A stretch of DNA of 64,000 nucleotides from contig NZ_JPEO01000006.1 of assembly GCF_000753795.1 (NCBI RefSeq), positions 164,742-228,741 on the forward strand. Direction: 5' to 3'. The notes under the pieces are model-generated. The model worked only from the letters and a program-made list of their open reading frames with translations, was not told the origin of the DNA and did no database searches. The DNA comes from Shewanella mangrovi (GTDB lineage: Bacteria; Pseudomonadota; Gammaproteobacteria; Enterobacterales; Shewanellaceae). A program made the position numbers and the translations under genes. Shown piece after piece: positions 1 through 8,473 of this stretch. Within the stretch, counting starts at the first letter, position 1, and each line of letters begins with the position of its first letter.

Positions 1-339
1 AAATATTGCTTTCTATAAAACAGAGTAACAAACGTATAAATTTGTTTCATTTATTACATATGAATACGGTCATATTTTATTTTTCCACTGTATCAATTTG
101 TATTACACCCACTTACACAAAATAAAAATAAAACAACTAAAATCAGTAACTTATTATTTTTACAAGCGTAAAGATATTTTTTAAAAACCAATTCCCTCTA
201 TAACACTTAAGATATTCAATAAAGCTTCAAAATAAATCACCGATACTCATATTTGGTTAGGTTTAATTTAGTCATCAACAGCAACTAATAAGACTTGGCT
301 TCCAATATAAAACAACAACTTTATATAATGGAGACACCT
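1..339. other. AT-rich gene-free stretch
   Basis: This stretch is visibly AT-rich, with many A and T runs, and has no open frame with a convincing ribosome-binding site. It probably holds the promoter and 5' leader of the repeat protein that starts at 340. I could not assign a specific promoter or operator with confidence. Confidence 0.6.
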
Positions 340-939
340 ATGAATATCTCAGGCATATCTTCACTGACGACTATGCCGTCTATCACCAGTTCGACAGCAA
401 CCTCCTTGCAAAACCAGTTGCAGGCATTGGTCGGTTCGATTAATTCAGGCGATCTCGCCTCAGCACAAGACAGCTTCGATGCGATTGTGAGCGCCTTACC
501 ATCGAGTAGCAGTGGATTTAGTGACTCAGATCCGGTCGGACAATTTCTATCAGCGGTTGAAACGAGTTTAGCGGACGGCGATCTGAGCAGCTTACAAAGT
601 GCGGCTGACACTTTCTCCAGCCTCACCCCACCAACCAATGGTGAAATGCCACCTCCTCCACCGACAGCAAATCATGACAGCAGCAGTGATAATCTACTGA
701 GTTTGATCTCTGCCTTAAACGATGGCGATACGGACAGTGCTCAGAGTGCATATGATTCACTTATCGCCTCTTTGAGCGCTAATGATAGCGAGTCAGACGA
801 CAGTGATAATCCGTTAAAAAACGCCTTGTCTCAAATTGGTGATGCGCTGGATAGTGGCGACACAGCACAGGCACAAAGTTACTTGCAAGATATATTGCAC
901 AATCTGGCGCCCGGTTCTCTGGTCAACGCCTCAGTATAA
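340..939 (+). CDS. Hypothetical protein with four GD-centred helical repeats
   Basis: A 199-residue acidic, Ser/Ala/Asp-rich protein that I cannot assign to a named function. The start at 340 is chosen because GGAG (330-333) lies six bases upstream; longer frames from TTG 295 or ATG 328 lack this. Four units share the pattern LxxL-x-aLxxGD-xxsAQsxxdxLxxxL, at roughly residues 25-52, 68-95, 117-145 and 160-188. Each has a central Gly-Asp (SGDLASAQ, DGDLSSLQ, DGDTDSAQ, SGDTAQAQ). The units are predicted helical hairpins, TPR-like in spacing, split by low-complexity Ser/Asp and a Pro6 run near residue 105. No signal peptide or membrane segment is evident. It is monocistronic, closed by a hairpin terminator. 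A scaffold or protein-binding role is only a guess. Confidence 0.75.
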   Translation: MNISGISSLTTMPSITSSTATSLQNQLQALVGSINSGDLASAQDSFDAIVSALPSSSSGFSDSDPVGQFLSAVETSLADGDLSSLQSAADTFSSLTPPTNGEMPPPPPTANHDSSSDNLLSLISALNDGDTDSAQSAYDSLIASLSANDSESDDSDNPLKNALSQIGDALDSGDTAQAQSYLQDILHNLAPGSLVNASV

Positions 940-959
940 ACAGCCGCATGCGTATAAAG

Positions 960-1006
960 AATGTCGCTAACCACGTGTAATAATGAGTGTTGGCGGCATT
1001 TTTATT
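960..1006 (+). terminator. Rho-independent terminator after the GD-repeat gene
   Basis: The arms AATGTCGCTAAC (960-971) and GTTGGCGGCATT (989-1000) pair over 12 bp with two G-U wobbles. A T-rich tail follows (TTTATT). Confidence 0.6.
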
Positions 1007-1162
1007 GTCTTCAATCCTGCGTCACGCAGCAAGCAACAGGTCTGATCTTATATCGGTGTCCGCTAATATTTTGCCTTTTCCAGCAAGCTGGCTAATGCTT
1101 AATCCTTTGCTGTTCTAGCGTTCGGGATTACGGACGATTGCTACAAGCACGAGGAAAGCGGA

Positions 1163-2368
1163 ATGAAACTTCTGGTATGGATAACCGCAGTAGTGACAGT
1201 CGGTATGTCATCGGTACAGGCAAAGACAGACAACATAAAACAACGCGTGGAACAGCTAGAAAGCAACGTTAGTCAGTTAACCACCGATCTTCAAAATGTA
1301 GAACTCACACCCGGCCCGCAAGGTGAAGCGGGTCCGCCTGGCCCAATGGGACCACAAGGCATACAAGGCACGGAAGGAGTACAAGGGGAAGCTGGTCCGC
1401 AGGGCGAGCAAGGTATACAAGGTGATATCGGTCCAATGGGACCGCAAGGTGAGCCGGGCCCCGCAGGTCAGGACGGCGCCACCGCCGACGATTTACAGGC
1501 GATTTACGCCGAACTTGAACGCCTGAGCGCTCAACATACAGGCGGTAATGCTAACAATAGTGTTATCGGCAGTATGACAATTGATGGCAATGGTCAGCTG
1601 CCTATTACAGCCTTGTCATTTGCTGTCGCACGGCAACTCGGCGAAGCCAGTGGTTCGACATCTCGGATTGGTCGTCTTAACATGGCGGATATAGCGGTGG
1701 CGTTAGATCAGGGACGGCAATCGCGGCCATTGTTGCAAGCGTTGCTTTCAGATCAGCCGACCAGTTCGGTCAGTTTTCAATTCACCGACTACCCACAGAT
1801 ACAGCTAAATCTCCAGCAGGTCATCTTCAGCAGCTATAGTGACGGCAACGGCCAAATCTCCTTGACGATATCACCTGCAAATTTCCAATTTAGCTACAAC
1901 AACAGTACGGTACTTATCGATAATTTGGCCGCTACTCAGCAAGTTCCTGACTGTGCTGCGGAGACGTTTCTCGCCATAGGCCCTCTACCCGCAAGTAAAG
2001 AAACTTTCTTACCGATAGACAGCTACAGTGTTGGGTTAGGACGATCGGTTGATTATCTCACGCAACACCAAGTGTCGATACTTTCAGTATCGGAGCTCAA
2101 CTTCGGTAGCGAACTGCAAGAACCGTTACTTTGTATGCTGGGTAATCCCAACGACATAGAAAAAGTTGTGATCGAAGATCATCAATATATAACGGGTCAG
2201 CAGCAGCCAAATAAGATTACGCTTGATCAGTCCATTGCGAGTAGCTTTGCGTTATCTATGTCTTCGGCTGGCGTGCAGACGAGCATTGGCTTGGCATTCA
2301 GCCGCATCACTTGGGAAAACGATGAAGGGCAAGTGCAGTATGATTTGACGACGAATACCTCACCTTAA
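1163..2368 (+). CDS. Secreted collagen-like stalk protein with two Hcp-like domains
   Basis: A 401-residue protein. Residues 1-20 form a Sec signal peptide ending VQA. Residues 22-48 are a short coiled coil. Residues 51-107 are 19 uninterrupted Gly-X-Y triplets ([15 protein letters not shown]...). Two beta-rich modules of about 100-130 residues follow. Module 1 (about 140-245) reads LSFAVAR ... RPLLQALL ... VSFQF ... [14 protein letters not shown]. Module 2 (about 262-392) reads [11 protein letters not shown] ... EPLLCMLG ... KVVIED ... ITLDQSI ... LAFSRITWE. Both copy the order of conserved positions in Hcp, the type VI secretion tube protein: S-F strand, D-x-x-S-LL helix, V-x-I strand, ItLedv, and a closing F-x-Y/W strand. 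This assignment is by eye. GAGG at 1151-1154 supports the start. No tss or vgrG gene lies nearby, so an extracellular adhesin or fibre is more likely than a T6SS part. Confidence 0.75.
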   Translation: MKLLVWITAVVTVGMSSVQAKTDNIKQRVEQLESNVSQLTTDLQNVELTPGPQGEAGPPGPMGPQGIQGTEGVQGEAGPQGEQGIQGDIGPMGPQGEPGPAGQDGATADDLQAIYAELERLSAQHTGGNANNSVIGSMTIDGNGQLPITALSFAVARQLGEASGSTSRIGRLNMADIAVALDQGRQSRPLLQALLSDQPTSSVSFQFTDYPQIQLNLQQVIFSSYSDGNGQISLTISPANFQFSYNNSTVLIDNLAATQQVPDCAAETFLAIGPLPASKETFLPIDSYSVGLGRSVDYLTQHQVSILSVSELNFGSELQEPLLCMLGNPNDIEKVVIEDHQYITGQQQPNKITLDQSIASSFALSMSSAGVQTSIGLAFSRITWENDEGQVQYDLTTNTSP

Positions 2369-2390
2369 GGCGGGAGAGGTAATGAGACAA

Positions 2391-2418
2391 AAAAAGACCA
2401 CCGCAAGGTGGTCTTTTT
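2391..2418. terminator. Bidirectional terminator between convergent genes
   Basis: A perfect 12-bp stem (AAAAAGACCACC / GGTGGTCTTTTT) with a GCAA tetraloop. T runs on both strands serve the collagen-stalk gene and the minus-strand response regulator. Confidence 0.9.
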
Positions 2419-2441
2419 ATACTTGTTCAGCCGTGGTGAGC

Positions 2442-3143
2442 CTAATCTAGCAAATTCACGTCAGTCAGCTGATACAAACGACGCGGACGTCCTCCGGTCT
2501 TGTAGTTCAATACCATTTTAACGACGCCTTCAGATTCCAGATATTCCAGATAACGGCGCACCGTAATACGGCTCACGTTCATGCGTTCACTCATATCATC
2601 CACAGAAAAGTCCGTCAGCTTTTCCTCTTTGAGGATCTGCTTCAGCGATTCTAGCGTGGTGGCATCAATCCCCTTTGGTGTTTTACGCACTGGGGCATTG
2701 GTACTGCGCTTACCCAAGATCAGATCAATCGCACCTTGGTCAACGGTGTCATGGCACGCCAGTTTTTGACGATACAGTTTGTAGTCGTCCAGCGCTTGAC
2801 GCACCCGTGACATACGCACAGGTTTTACCAAATAGTCGCTAATGCCCAGCTGGACCGCGTGTTCTACCGTGGTAGCGTCACGTTCAGCAGTGGTCATAAT
2901 GAAATAGCAGTTGGCACCATCGCGGCGTAGCTTTTGGATCACGTCCAAACCGCTACCGTCTGGCAGGGTAATGTCAACAAACACCAACTGCGGTTTATAC
3001 AGTTCAAACTGCATCAAAGCGTCAGCGTAGGTTTCGCTCACGGCCACCACTTCGAAGTCGGTGTGCTGGTTAATGGTTGATTCCAGTGCGTAACTCGCTC
3101 TGGGATCATCCTCAATAATCATGGTAGTGACTTTCTTCTTCAT
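2442..3143 (-). CDS. dcuR: DcuR/CitB-family response regulator
   Basis: A 233-residue response regulator that is probably the output partner of the adjacent sensor kinase. The receiver domain (1-120) has the acidic pair in IIEDDPR, the phosphorylation site Asp57 in FVDITLPDGSG, a conserved Thr in MTTAERD and Lys in LVKPV. The C-terminal half holds a helix-turn-helix (MSERMNVSRITVRRYLEYL) followed by a wing, as in DcuR, CitB and DpiA. The ATG at 3143 overlaps the kinase gene by 32 bp; a TTG at 3167 is open but has no ribosome-binding site. Lying downstream of frdABCD, it plausibly controls C4-dicarboxylate or fumarate genes. The symbol is by family and context; other CitB-family regulators remain possible. 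Confidence 0.8.
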   Translation of the reverse strand: MKKKVTTMIIEDDPRASYALESTINQHTDFEVVAVSETYADALMQFELYKPQLVFVDITLPDGSGLDVIQKLRRDGANCYFIMTTAERDATTVEHAVQLGISDYLVKPVRMSRVRQALDDYKLYRQKLACHDTVDQGAIDLILGKRSTNAPVRKTPKGIDATTLESLKQILKEEKLTDFSVDDMSERMNVSRITVRRYLEYLESEGVVKMVLNYKTGGRPRRLYQLTDVNLLD

Positions 3144-4740
3144 AGCGCTTGATTTCGCCTTTATCAAGGTAGATGGAGAACAGGGTGGTATTATCTTCAG
3201 TGCGTTCCCAGTCGATACTGCCGTTCAACTGATTAACCAGCTCGTTGACAAGATACAGGCCGACCCCGGTTTGTTCCTGTTCATCTTTACTGCTGACACC
3301 AAATTCGAGAATATTATCGGCAATCTCCGGCGCTACGCCGGCGCCGCTGTCCTGTACTTCAAGGATAACATGTTGACTGCGATCACTCACATAGATCTGC
3401 ACCATAGGCGCAGCGTTATGCTTGTTATTGCAGGCGGCTAAAATGCCGTTATCAATGAGGTTTGCTAGTATCGTCGCCAGTTTTTCTGAGACCGGCTTAC
3501 TGTAATCCTTAAGGATATTATCTTCATCCAACAGGTACTTGACGCCGAGCTCTGCCGCCTTGTTGTATTTCGCCAGTAACAAAGATGCGACAGTACTATT
3601 TTGGATGGAGCGGACAATGTTGCCAATAATCCGTTGATGGCCTTTACTCTCACGATCGATAAACTCAATCGCATCATCGTAATGCTGCAACTGCAACATA
3701 CCACTTAACACATTGAGTTTATTTGAGTATTCATGAGTTTTACTACGCAACAGTTCAGCGTAGTTCTTGTAGTAAATCAGCTCTTTCTTCAGCTCGTTGA
3801 GCTGCATATCTGACAGGAAAATGATCACATAACCATGATGTTCCTGACCACTCTGCAATGGGTAAATGCAGACCCGATAATCGAGTTTGCCGAGTTTAAT
3901 GGTACCGGTAAATTCGCGACCAGTACCCGCTTTAACTATCTGACTTAATGCCGTTGAAAATCGCGCAAGCGGCTGATGAATAAAATCTTTTTTACCCATA
4001 CTGCCCATGGCAATAATTTTGGTGGCAATGTCGTTGATGGCGGTGATATTGAGGTTATTATCGATAGAGACTATGGGGTCACGAATCGCATTAAAGATAC
4101 GATCATGTTCCATCAGCATGTTAACAACCAGTTCAGGGTCGAGGTCTTTCATGGTGCGATTCAGCTTAGACATCAAGGTCACAATCAGCATGATGGCCAC
4201 CAACAGCACCATGATCACCACAATCAATAGATTAGAGTGTTGCTTGATAAACAGGTGTGCCACTTCTTCGTTGAGAATACCGACGCACACCGCGCCGACC
4301 ACTTTGCCATCGACCATTACCGGCGCAAAACTACGGATCGCTTTCCCCAGCGAGCCAACGGCGTAGTTGCTGTGCTTAATCCCGTTTTCTAAGACGGGAA
4401 TTAAGTCTTCACCGACAAATTTCTGACCGACTTTTTTCGGATCTGGGTGACTTAAACGAATGGCGTATTTATTGACGACAACAATGAAGGTGACTTCAGT
4501 TTGCGCTCGCAAACTTTCGATATAAGGACGAATATTAACGCCGCCATGCTGATTGGCTTCTTCAACGGCATTAATCACGACAGGATCGAGTGCGACAATG
4601 CTCGCCATCTCCAAGCTGCGTGTTTCAAGACTTTCATCGTGAGTGGTTTTTAGCAGGTGGAAGACGGTGAAAGACATGAGTGTCAGCATCCAAGCGGTTG
4701 CCAACAAAATACTGGTGATGAAGTGCCGTTTTAATTTCAT
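3112..4740 (-). CDS. dcuS: DcuS/CitA-family sensor histidine kinase
   Basis: A 542-residue inner-membrane sensor; DcuS is about the same length. Segments: TM1 (about 8-30), periplasmic PAS-type sensor (about 35-165), TM2 (about 171-191), cytoplasmic PAS (about 205-310), and kinase. The phospho-acceptor is His336 in THEYSNKL. The N box reads ANLIDNGILAA and the G boxes DSGAGV and GVGLYLV. Residues R95, H98 (RLSH), F108, R136 and F138 (RSF) match in spacing the fumarate-binding set R107, H110, F120, R147 and F149 of E. coli DcuS, so a C4-dicarboxylate or citrate ligand is likely. The ATG at 4740 gives the usual family length; the frame stays open upstream to 4920 with ATG 4803 as an alternative, and neither start has a strong ribosome-binding site. 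It follows frdD in the same direction. Confidence 0.82.
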   Translation of the reverse strand: MKLKRHFITSILLATAWMLTLMSFTVFHLLKTTHDESLETRSLEMASIVALDPVVINAVEEANQHGGVNIRPYIESLRAQTEVTFIVVVNKYAIRLSHPDPKKVGQKFVGEDLIPVLENGIKHSNYAVGSLGKAIRSFAPVMVDGKVVGAVCVGILNEEVAHLFIKQHSNLLIVVIMVLLVAIMLIVTLMSKLNRTMKDLDPELVVNMLMEHDRIFNAIRDPIVSIDNNLNITAINDIATKIIAMGSMGKKDFIHQPLARFSTALSQIVKAGTGREFTGTIKLGKLDYRVCIYPLQSGQEHHGYVIIFLSDMQLNELKKELIYYKNYAELLRSKTHEYSNKLNVLSGMLQLQHYDDAIEFIDRESKGHQRIIGNIVRSIQNSTVASLLLAKYNKAAELGVKYLLDEDNILKDYSKPVSEKLATILANLIDNGILAACNNKHNAAPMVQIYVSDRSQHVILEVQDSGAGVAPEIADNILEFGVSSKDEQEQTGVGLYLVNELVNQLNGSIDWERTEDNTTLFSIYLDKGEIKRYEEESHYHDY

Positions 4741-4947
4741 TGGTCGCTTTTTATTAAACGACAATGCATCTGAAACTTTTGCAATAACAGCTGAATTAAT
4801 CATCAATATAGGAGCCTTACACCCAGAATTTTTCGAGCGCCAAGCATAGCATAGGCATTGATTAACTATAGCTAACGTAAGTAAAAAGGGGCATTTTTTG
4901 GCCTGTTCACCCACAAACAATTGGCCGCCAAATACCCCGTCAGGGAC

Positions 4948-5313
4948 TTAGATCAGGTCAAGTACCCAAATAGCTGCCAGTACAGTGAACACTAAAGCGA
5001 CGAAGTAGCACAGATATTTACCGACAGCACCCACATGGAACTTGAGGTCATGCAGACCGTGGTGTACACGGTGCATGGCGTGCCACATTGGCAAAGCGAT
5101 AGTCAGTACAGTGAAGACCGCTCCGACTGGGCTAGCGACAAAGGCCAACAGTTTGTCGTAGTTCAGGTCAACCAGACCTAAGCCATGTAGCGGTAGCAAC
5201 AGGCCCATCAGCAATACAGTGATTGGGGTAACGATAGCGAACCAAACACCACCGGCACCAAACAGGCTCCACCAGATAGGCTCATCAGAACGTTTTGGAG
5301 AATAATTAAGCAT
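4948..5313 (-). CDS. frdD: Fumarate reductase membrane anchor subunit D
   Basis: A 121-residue hydrophobic protein with three transmembrane helices (about 15-45, 55-85 and 98-120), the size of E. coli FrdD (119). It contains the family pattern WWSLFGAGGV near residue 15 and MWHAMHRVHHGLHDLK near residue 80. With FrdC it anchors the catalytic FrdAB dimer to the membrane and forms the menaquinol-binding site. It is the last gene of frdABCD, 12 bp after frdC. The dcuS start lies about 200 bp downstream without a clear terminator between them. Confidence 0.93.
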   Translation of the reverse strand: MLNYSPKRSDEPIWWSLFGAGGVWFAIVTPITVLLMGLLLPLHGLGLVDLNYDKLLAFVASPVGAVFTVLTIALPMWHAMHRVHHGLHDLKFHVGAVGKYLCYFVALVFTVLAAIWVLDLI

Positions 5314-5325
5314 GATGGTCTCCTA

Positions 5326-5709
5326 TTAAACCAGCAACATAACAGCGGTAGAAAACGCCAGAACAACAGCCCATTGCACAGCAACTACAATGCCTTTAGA
5401 CACAGGCTTTGCACCGACTTTAATTGGCATCACTTGTGGCATCATGCTGAAGAAGGTCTTCGCGTGATACAGCGCGCCAGCCAGTGCCAACAGGTTTACT
5501 ACCAGCACGATTGGGCTGGCAGAGAAAGCTACCCAGCTTTCCCATGCCGCTTTGCCATCAGTCAGTGAGTACAAGCCCACCAACAGGTTCAAAGTGAACA
5601 GAATCAACGGAATGATGGTCAACTCACGCACCATGTAGAAACTGAAACGACTAGTCTCAGCCCACCAAGTGCGGTGAATCGGACGGACATAAGGTTTACG
5701 GTTTTGCAT
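5326..5709 (-). CDS. frdC: Fumarate reductase membrane anchor subunit C
   Basis: A 127-residue membrane protein with three hydrophobic helices (about 28-50, 63-85 and 105-127). The N-terminal motif RKPYVRPIHRTWW and the stretch ALYHAKTFFSMMPQ are typical of FrdC; E. coli FrdC has 131 residues. It anchors FrdAB and passes electrons from menaquinol to the FrdB iron-sulfur clusters. It starts 12 bp after frdB with a plausible AGGAG ribosome-binding site, inside the same operon. Confidence 0.94.
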   Translation of the reverse strand: MQNRKPYVRPIHRTWWAETSRFSFYMVRELTIIPLILFTLNLLVGLYSLTDGKAAWESWVAFSASPIVLVVNLLALAGALYHAKTFFSMMPQVMPIKVGAKPVSKGIVVAVQWAVVLAFSTAVMLLV

Positions 5710-5721
5710 CTTATGTGTCTC

Positions 5722-6447
5722 CTAAGGTTTCAACATGGCAATCAGGAAGTCTTTAGTAGACTCCACTTTGCTTTGGTTAACAGCAGCTGCTGGATCAACG
5801 TGTTTTGGACAAACTTCTGAGCAATAACCTACGAAGGTACAACCCCAAGCGCCGTTATCACCGTTGATAAGCTTCATACGCTCTTTCTTACCATGGTCAC
5901 GGTTATCCAAGTTGTAACGGTGTGCCAAGGTCAGTGCTGCAGGGCCGATGAACTCTGGGTTCAAACCAAACTGAGGACAGGCTGCGTAACACAGGCCGCA
6001 GTTGATACAACCAGCGAACTGCTTGTATTTCGCCATCTGCGCTGGGGTTTGCAGGTTTGTACCGTCTTCTGGCTTACGATCGTTACCGATGATGTAAGGC
6101 TTGATAGCTTCCAGACGTTCCAAGAATGGGGTTTTATCCACCACCAAGTCTTTTTCGATAGCGAAGTTATCCAGCGGCTCCAGTGTCATACCTTCTGGGT
6201 AATCACGCAGGAAGGTTTTACAGGCCAGCTTAGGTACTTTGTTTACCATCACACCGCAAGAACCACAGATCGCCATGCGGCAAGACCAACGGTAAGACAG
6301 TGATTTGTCCAAGTTATCTTTGATGTAAGCCAATGCATCTTGTACTGAGGTAGTGTCATTGGCTGGCACTTTGAACGCTTCTAAATACGGCTCGTCATCT
6401 TTGGCTGGGTCGTAACGAAGGACGTTAACAGTTTGCAACTTATCCAT
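5722..6447 (-). CDS. frdB: Fumarate reductase iron-sulfur subunit
   Basis: A 241-residue electron-transfer subunit (E. coli 244). The N-terminal ferredoxin domain has the [2Fe-2S] cysteines in [11 protein letters not shown] and LACKTF. The C-terminal domain carries [12 protein letters not shown] and [17 protein letters not shown] for the [4Fe-4S] and [3Fe-4S] clusters. It moves electrons from the membrane quinol site to the FAD of FrdA. The ATG overlaps the frdA stop codon by one base (TAATG), which suggests translational coupling and equal subunit synthesis. Confidence 0.96.
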   Translation of the reverse strand: MDKLQTVNVLRYDPAKDDEPYLEAFKVPANDTTSVQDALAYIKDNLDKSLSYRWSCRMAICGSCGVMVNKVPKLACKTFLRDYPEGMTLEPLDNFAIEKDLVVDKTPFLERLEAIKPYIIGNDRKPEDGTNLQTPAQMAKYKQFAGCINCGLCYAACPQFGLNPEFIGPAALTLAHRYNLDNRDHGKKERMKLINGDNGAWGCTFVGYCSEVCPKHVDPAAAVNQSKVESTKDFLIAMLKP

Positions 6448-8222
6448 TACGCGTTCTCCTGTTGTTTGGCAGCATCACCGTAGAGACGTGCTTTAGGCTG
6501 AGATTTAGTGATTTTCACATCGCCATACTTGATGGCTGGAGCGCAGTCGCCTTGGTAAATCGCCAGCGAGTGCTTCAGGTATTCTTTGTCGTTACGCTCG
6601 GTGCAACCTTCGTCCAGACGTTGGTGCGCGCCGCGAGATTCTTTACGGTTGATGGCAGAGTGCGCCATCGCTTCTGCCACATCCAAGCCAAAGCCCACTT
6701 CGATTGCGTACAGCAAGTCAGTATTGAACACTTTGTTCTTGTCAGTGATTTCGATGTTTTTGTAACGAGTACGCAGTTCAGCCAGCTTATCAACAGTGGC
6801 TTGCATGCCAGCTTCGTCACGGTAGATACCACAACCGTCTTCCATGCTCATGCACATTTCGGTGCGGATGGTAGACCAGTTTTCAGTACCTTTTTGCGCC
6901 AGCAGTGCGTCAATACGCGCTTCAACCGCTTTGGTTTGCTCTTCAAATGCAGCGCCGTTCCAGCCTTTAAACTCAGCGACACGTTGCACTGCGGTTTCAC
7001 CCGCTAAGCGACCGAATACCACCAGTTCAGCCAGTGAGTTAGAACCCAGACGGTTAGCACCGTGCAGACCAACAGATGAACATTCACCGACCGCGAACAG
7101 ACCTTTAATACAGGTTTCGGTATTGCCGTCAGTTTCCAGACCGCCCATGGTGTAGTGTGCGGTTGGACGAATTGGGATTGGCTCTTTTACTGGGTCAACG
7201 TTGACGTACGCTTTAGCCAATTCACAGATGAATGGCAGACGTTCGTGCAGGTAGTCAGCACCCAAGTGACGCAAGTCCAAGTGCACCACATCACCCAGTG
7301 GATGTTTGATGGTGTTGCCTTTGCGTTGTTCGTGCCAGAAGGCTTGTGAAACTTTGTCACGTGGACCCAGTTCCATGTATTTGTTTTGTGGCTGGCCAAC
7401 TGGTGTTTCAGGGCCTAGGCCGTAGTCTTGCAGGTAACGGTAACCGTTTTTGTTGACCATGATACCGCCTTCACCGCGGCAACCTTCAGTCATCAAAATA
7501 CCGGTGCCTGGCAGACCGGTTGGGTGATATTGCACAAATTCCATATCACGCAGAGGTACACCGTGACGATAAGCGATTGCCATGCCATCACCGGTTACGA
7601 TGCCGCCGTTGGTGTTGAAGTGATAAACACGACCTGCACCACCGGTTGCCAGAATCACTGATTTGGCTTTGAAGCACACCAGCTCGCCTTCCGCCATAGA
7701 CACAGCGATAGCACCTTGGACTTCGCCTTCTACAACCACCAAGTCCAGCAGGAAGTATTCATCGTAACGTACGATGCTTTGGTACTTCATTGAGGTTTGG
7801 AACAGGGTGTGCAGCATATGAAAGCCGGTTTTGTCAGCGGCGAACCAAGTACGTTCGATTTTCATACCGCCGAAACGACGCACGTTCACTTCACCGTTTT
7901 CTTTACGGCTCCATGGGCAGCCCCACAGTTCCATTTGGATCATTTCGCGAGTGGAGTTTTTAACGAAGTATTCAACTACGTCCTGCTCACACAACCAGTC
8001 GCCACCGGCTACTGTGTCGTTGAAGTGGTTGTCTAGGCTGTCCTCTTCTTTAACGACTGCCGCTGAGCCACCTTCGGCCGCAACAGTGTGAGAACGCATT
8101 GGGTAAACTTTAGAAATCAGTGCGATGTTCAGTTCTGGGTTAACTTCTGCAGCAGCAATCGCTGCACGTAAGCCAGCGCCACCAGCGCCAATGACCGCTA
8201 TATCTGTGGTTATCGTTTTCAC
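6447..8222 (-). CDS. frdA: Fumarate reductase flavoprotein subunit
   Basis: A 591-residue catalytic subunit that reduces fumarate to succinate as the terminal step of anaerobic respiration. FAD-binding features are [10 protein letters not shown] near residue 12 and His45 in [10 protein letters not shown], equivalent to the covalent flavin histidine of E. coli FrdA (His44). Later motifs include [19 protein letters not shown] and [20 protein letters not shown] chose GTG 8222 because GGAGG (8230-8234) sits seven bases upstream; a TTG at 8228 would lie only one base from it. It leads frdABCD and has an unusually long, structured leader. The combined features exclude an aerobic Sdh, since C and D are Frd-type anchors. 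Confidence 0.95.
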   Translation of the reverse strand: MKTITTDIAVIGAGGAGLRAAIAAAEVNPELNIALISKVYPMRSHTVAAEGGSAAVVKEEDSLDNHFNDTVAGGDWLCEQDVVEYFVKNSTREMIQMELWGCPWSRKENGEVNVRRFGGMKIERTWFAADKTGFHMLHTLFQTSMKYQSIVRYDEYFLLDLVVVEGEVQGAIAVSMAEGELVCFKAKSVILATGGAGRVYHFNTNGGIVTGDGMAIAYRHGVPLRDMEFVQYHPTGLPGTGILMTEGCRGEGGIMVNKNGYRYLQDYGLGPETPVGQPQNKYMELGPRDKVSQAFWHEQRKGNTIKHPLGDVVHLDLRHLGADYLHERLPFICELAKAYVNVDPVKEPIPIRPTAHYTMGGLETDGNTETCIKGLFAVGECSSVGLHGANRLGSNSLAELVVFGRLAGETAVQRVAEFKGWNGAAFEEQTKAVEARIDALLAQKGTENWSTIRTEMCMSMEDGCGIYRDEAGMQATVDKLAELRTRYKNIEITDKNKVFNTDLLYAIEVGFGLDVAEAMAHSAINRKESRGAHQRLDEGCTERNDKEYLKHSLAIYQGDCAPAIKYGDVKITKSQPKARLYGDAAKQQENA

Positions 8223-8363
8223 AATCAACCCTCCAGCAGGATGTAAAATTCGGTGTTCCAGCGAGCCTTGTGGCTCGGCTTGTCATTACTCACGAGTGCT
8301 TCAGTGTGATTTACTGTTTTTTGCCTGAGCACTCTCAGAATCCGGTTGAAAACCCGTTACCAG

Positions 8364-8473
8364 CACCTCTATGGAGGTGACGCTAGGCGCTTGTGTCAGT
8401 GTCCGCATGCACAAAGAATCGGGGCATTCTGTGGTGATGGTGGCGTGTTTTTCACGACGCTTACCTCACCTCC
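8364..8473 (-). promoter_or_regulatory. Structured frdA leader with alternative hairpins
   Basis: On the minus strand GGAGGTGA (8473-8466), part of the ribosome-binding region of a small ORF, is exactly complementary to TCACCTCC (8380-8373). The latter segment can instead pair locally: CACCTC-CATA-GAGGTG (8379-8364) is a perfect 6-bp hairpin. The two structures exclude each other. This is the geometry of a translational attenuator or switch, here about 140-250 bases upstream of frdA. The pairing is read directly; the function is inference. Confidence 0.4.
8396..8455 (-). CDS. Possible 19-residue leader peptide ORF
   Basis: A short frame, GTG to TGA, encoding 19 residues that end in CACGH after a Pro-rich start (NTPPSPQNAP). 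It is preceded by a strong purine tract (AAGGAGGTGAGG, 8475-8464), with GAGG eight bases before the GTG. It ends 15 bases upstream of the segment that can sequester its own ribosome-binding site. The ORF may be a real regulatory leader peptide or chance; no homologue is known to me. Confidence 0.3.
   Translation of the reverse strand: MKNTPPSPQNAPILCACGH

Noticed and set aside
1163..2368. A type VI secretion locus
   Set aside because: Only Hcp-like domains are seen; they are on a Sec-exported collagen-stalk protein, and no tss, clpV or vgrG genes are near.
5893..6303. Long antisense frames within frdB and frdA
   Set aside because: They are shadows caused by codon bias of the highly conserved frd genes.
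8280..8345. A terminator in the frdA leader (CTGAG-AGTG-CTCAG)
   Set aside because: On the transcribed strand the hairpin is followed by A residues, not T residues, so it does not fit intrinsic termination of the frd transcript.
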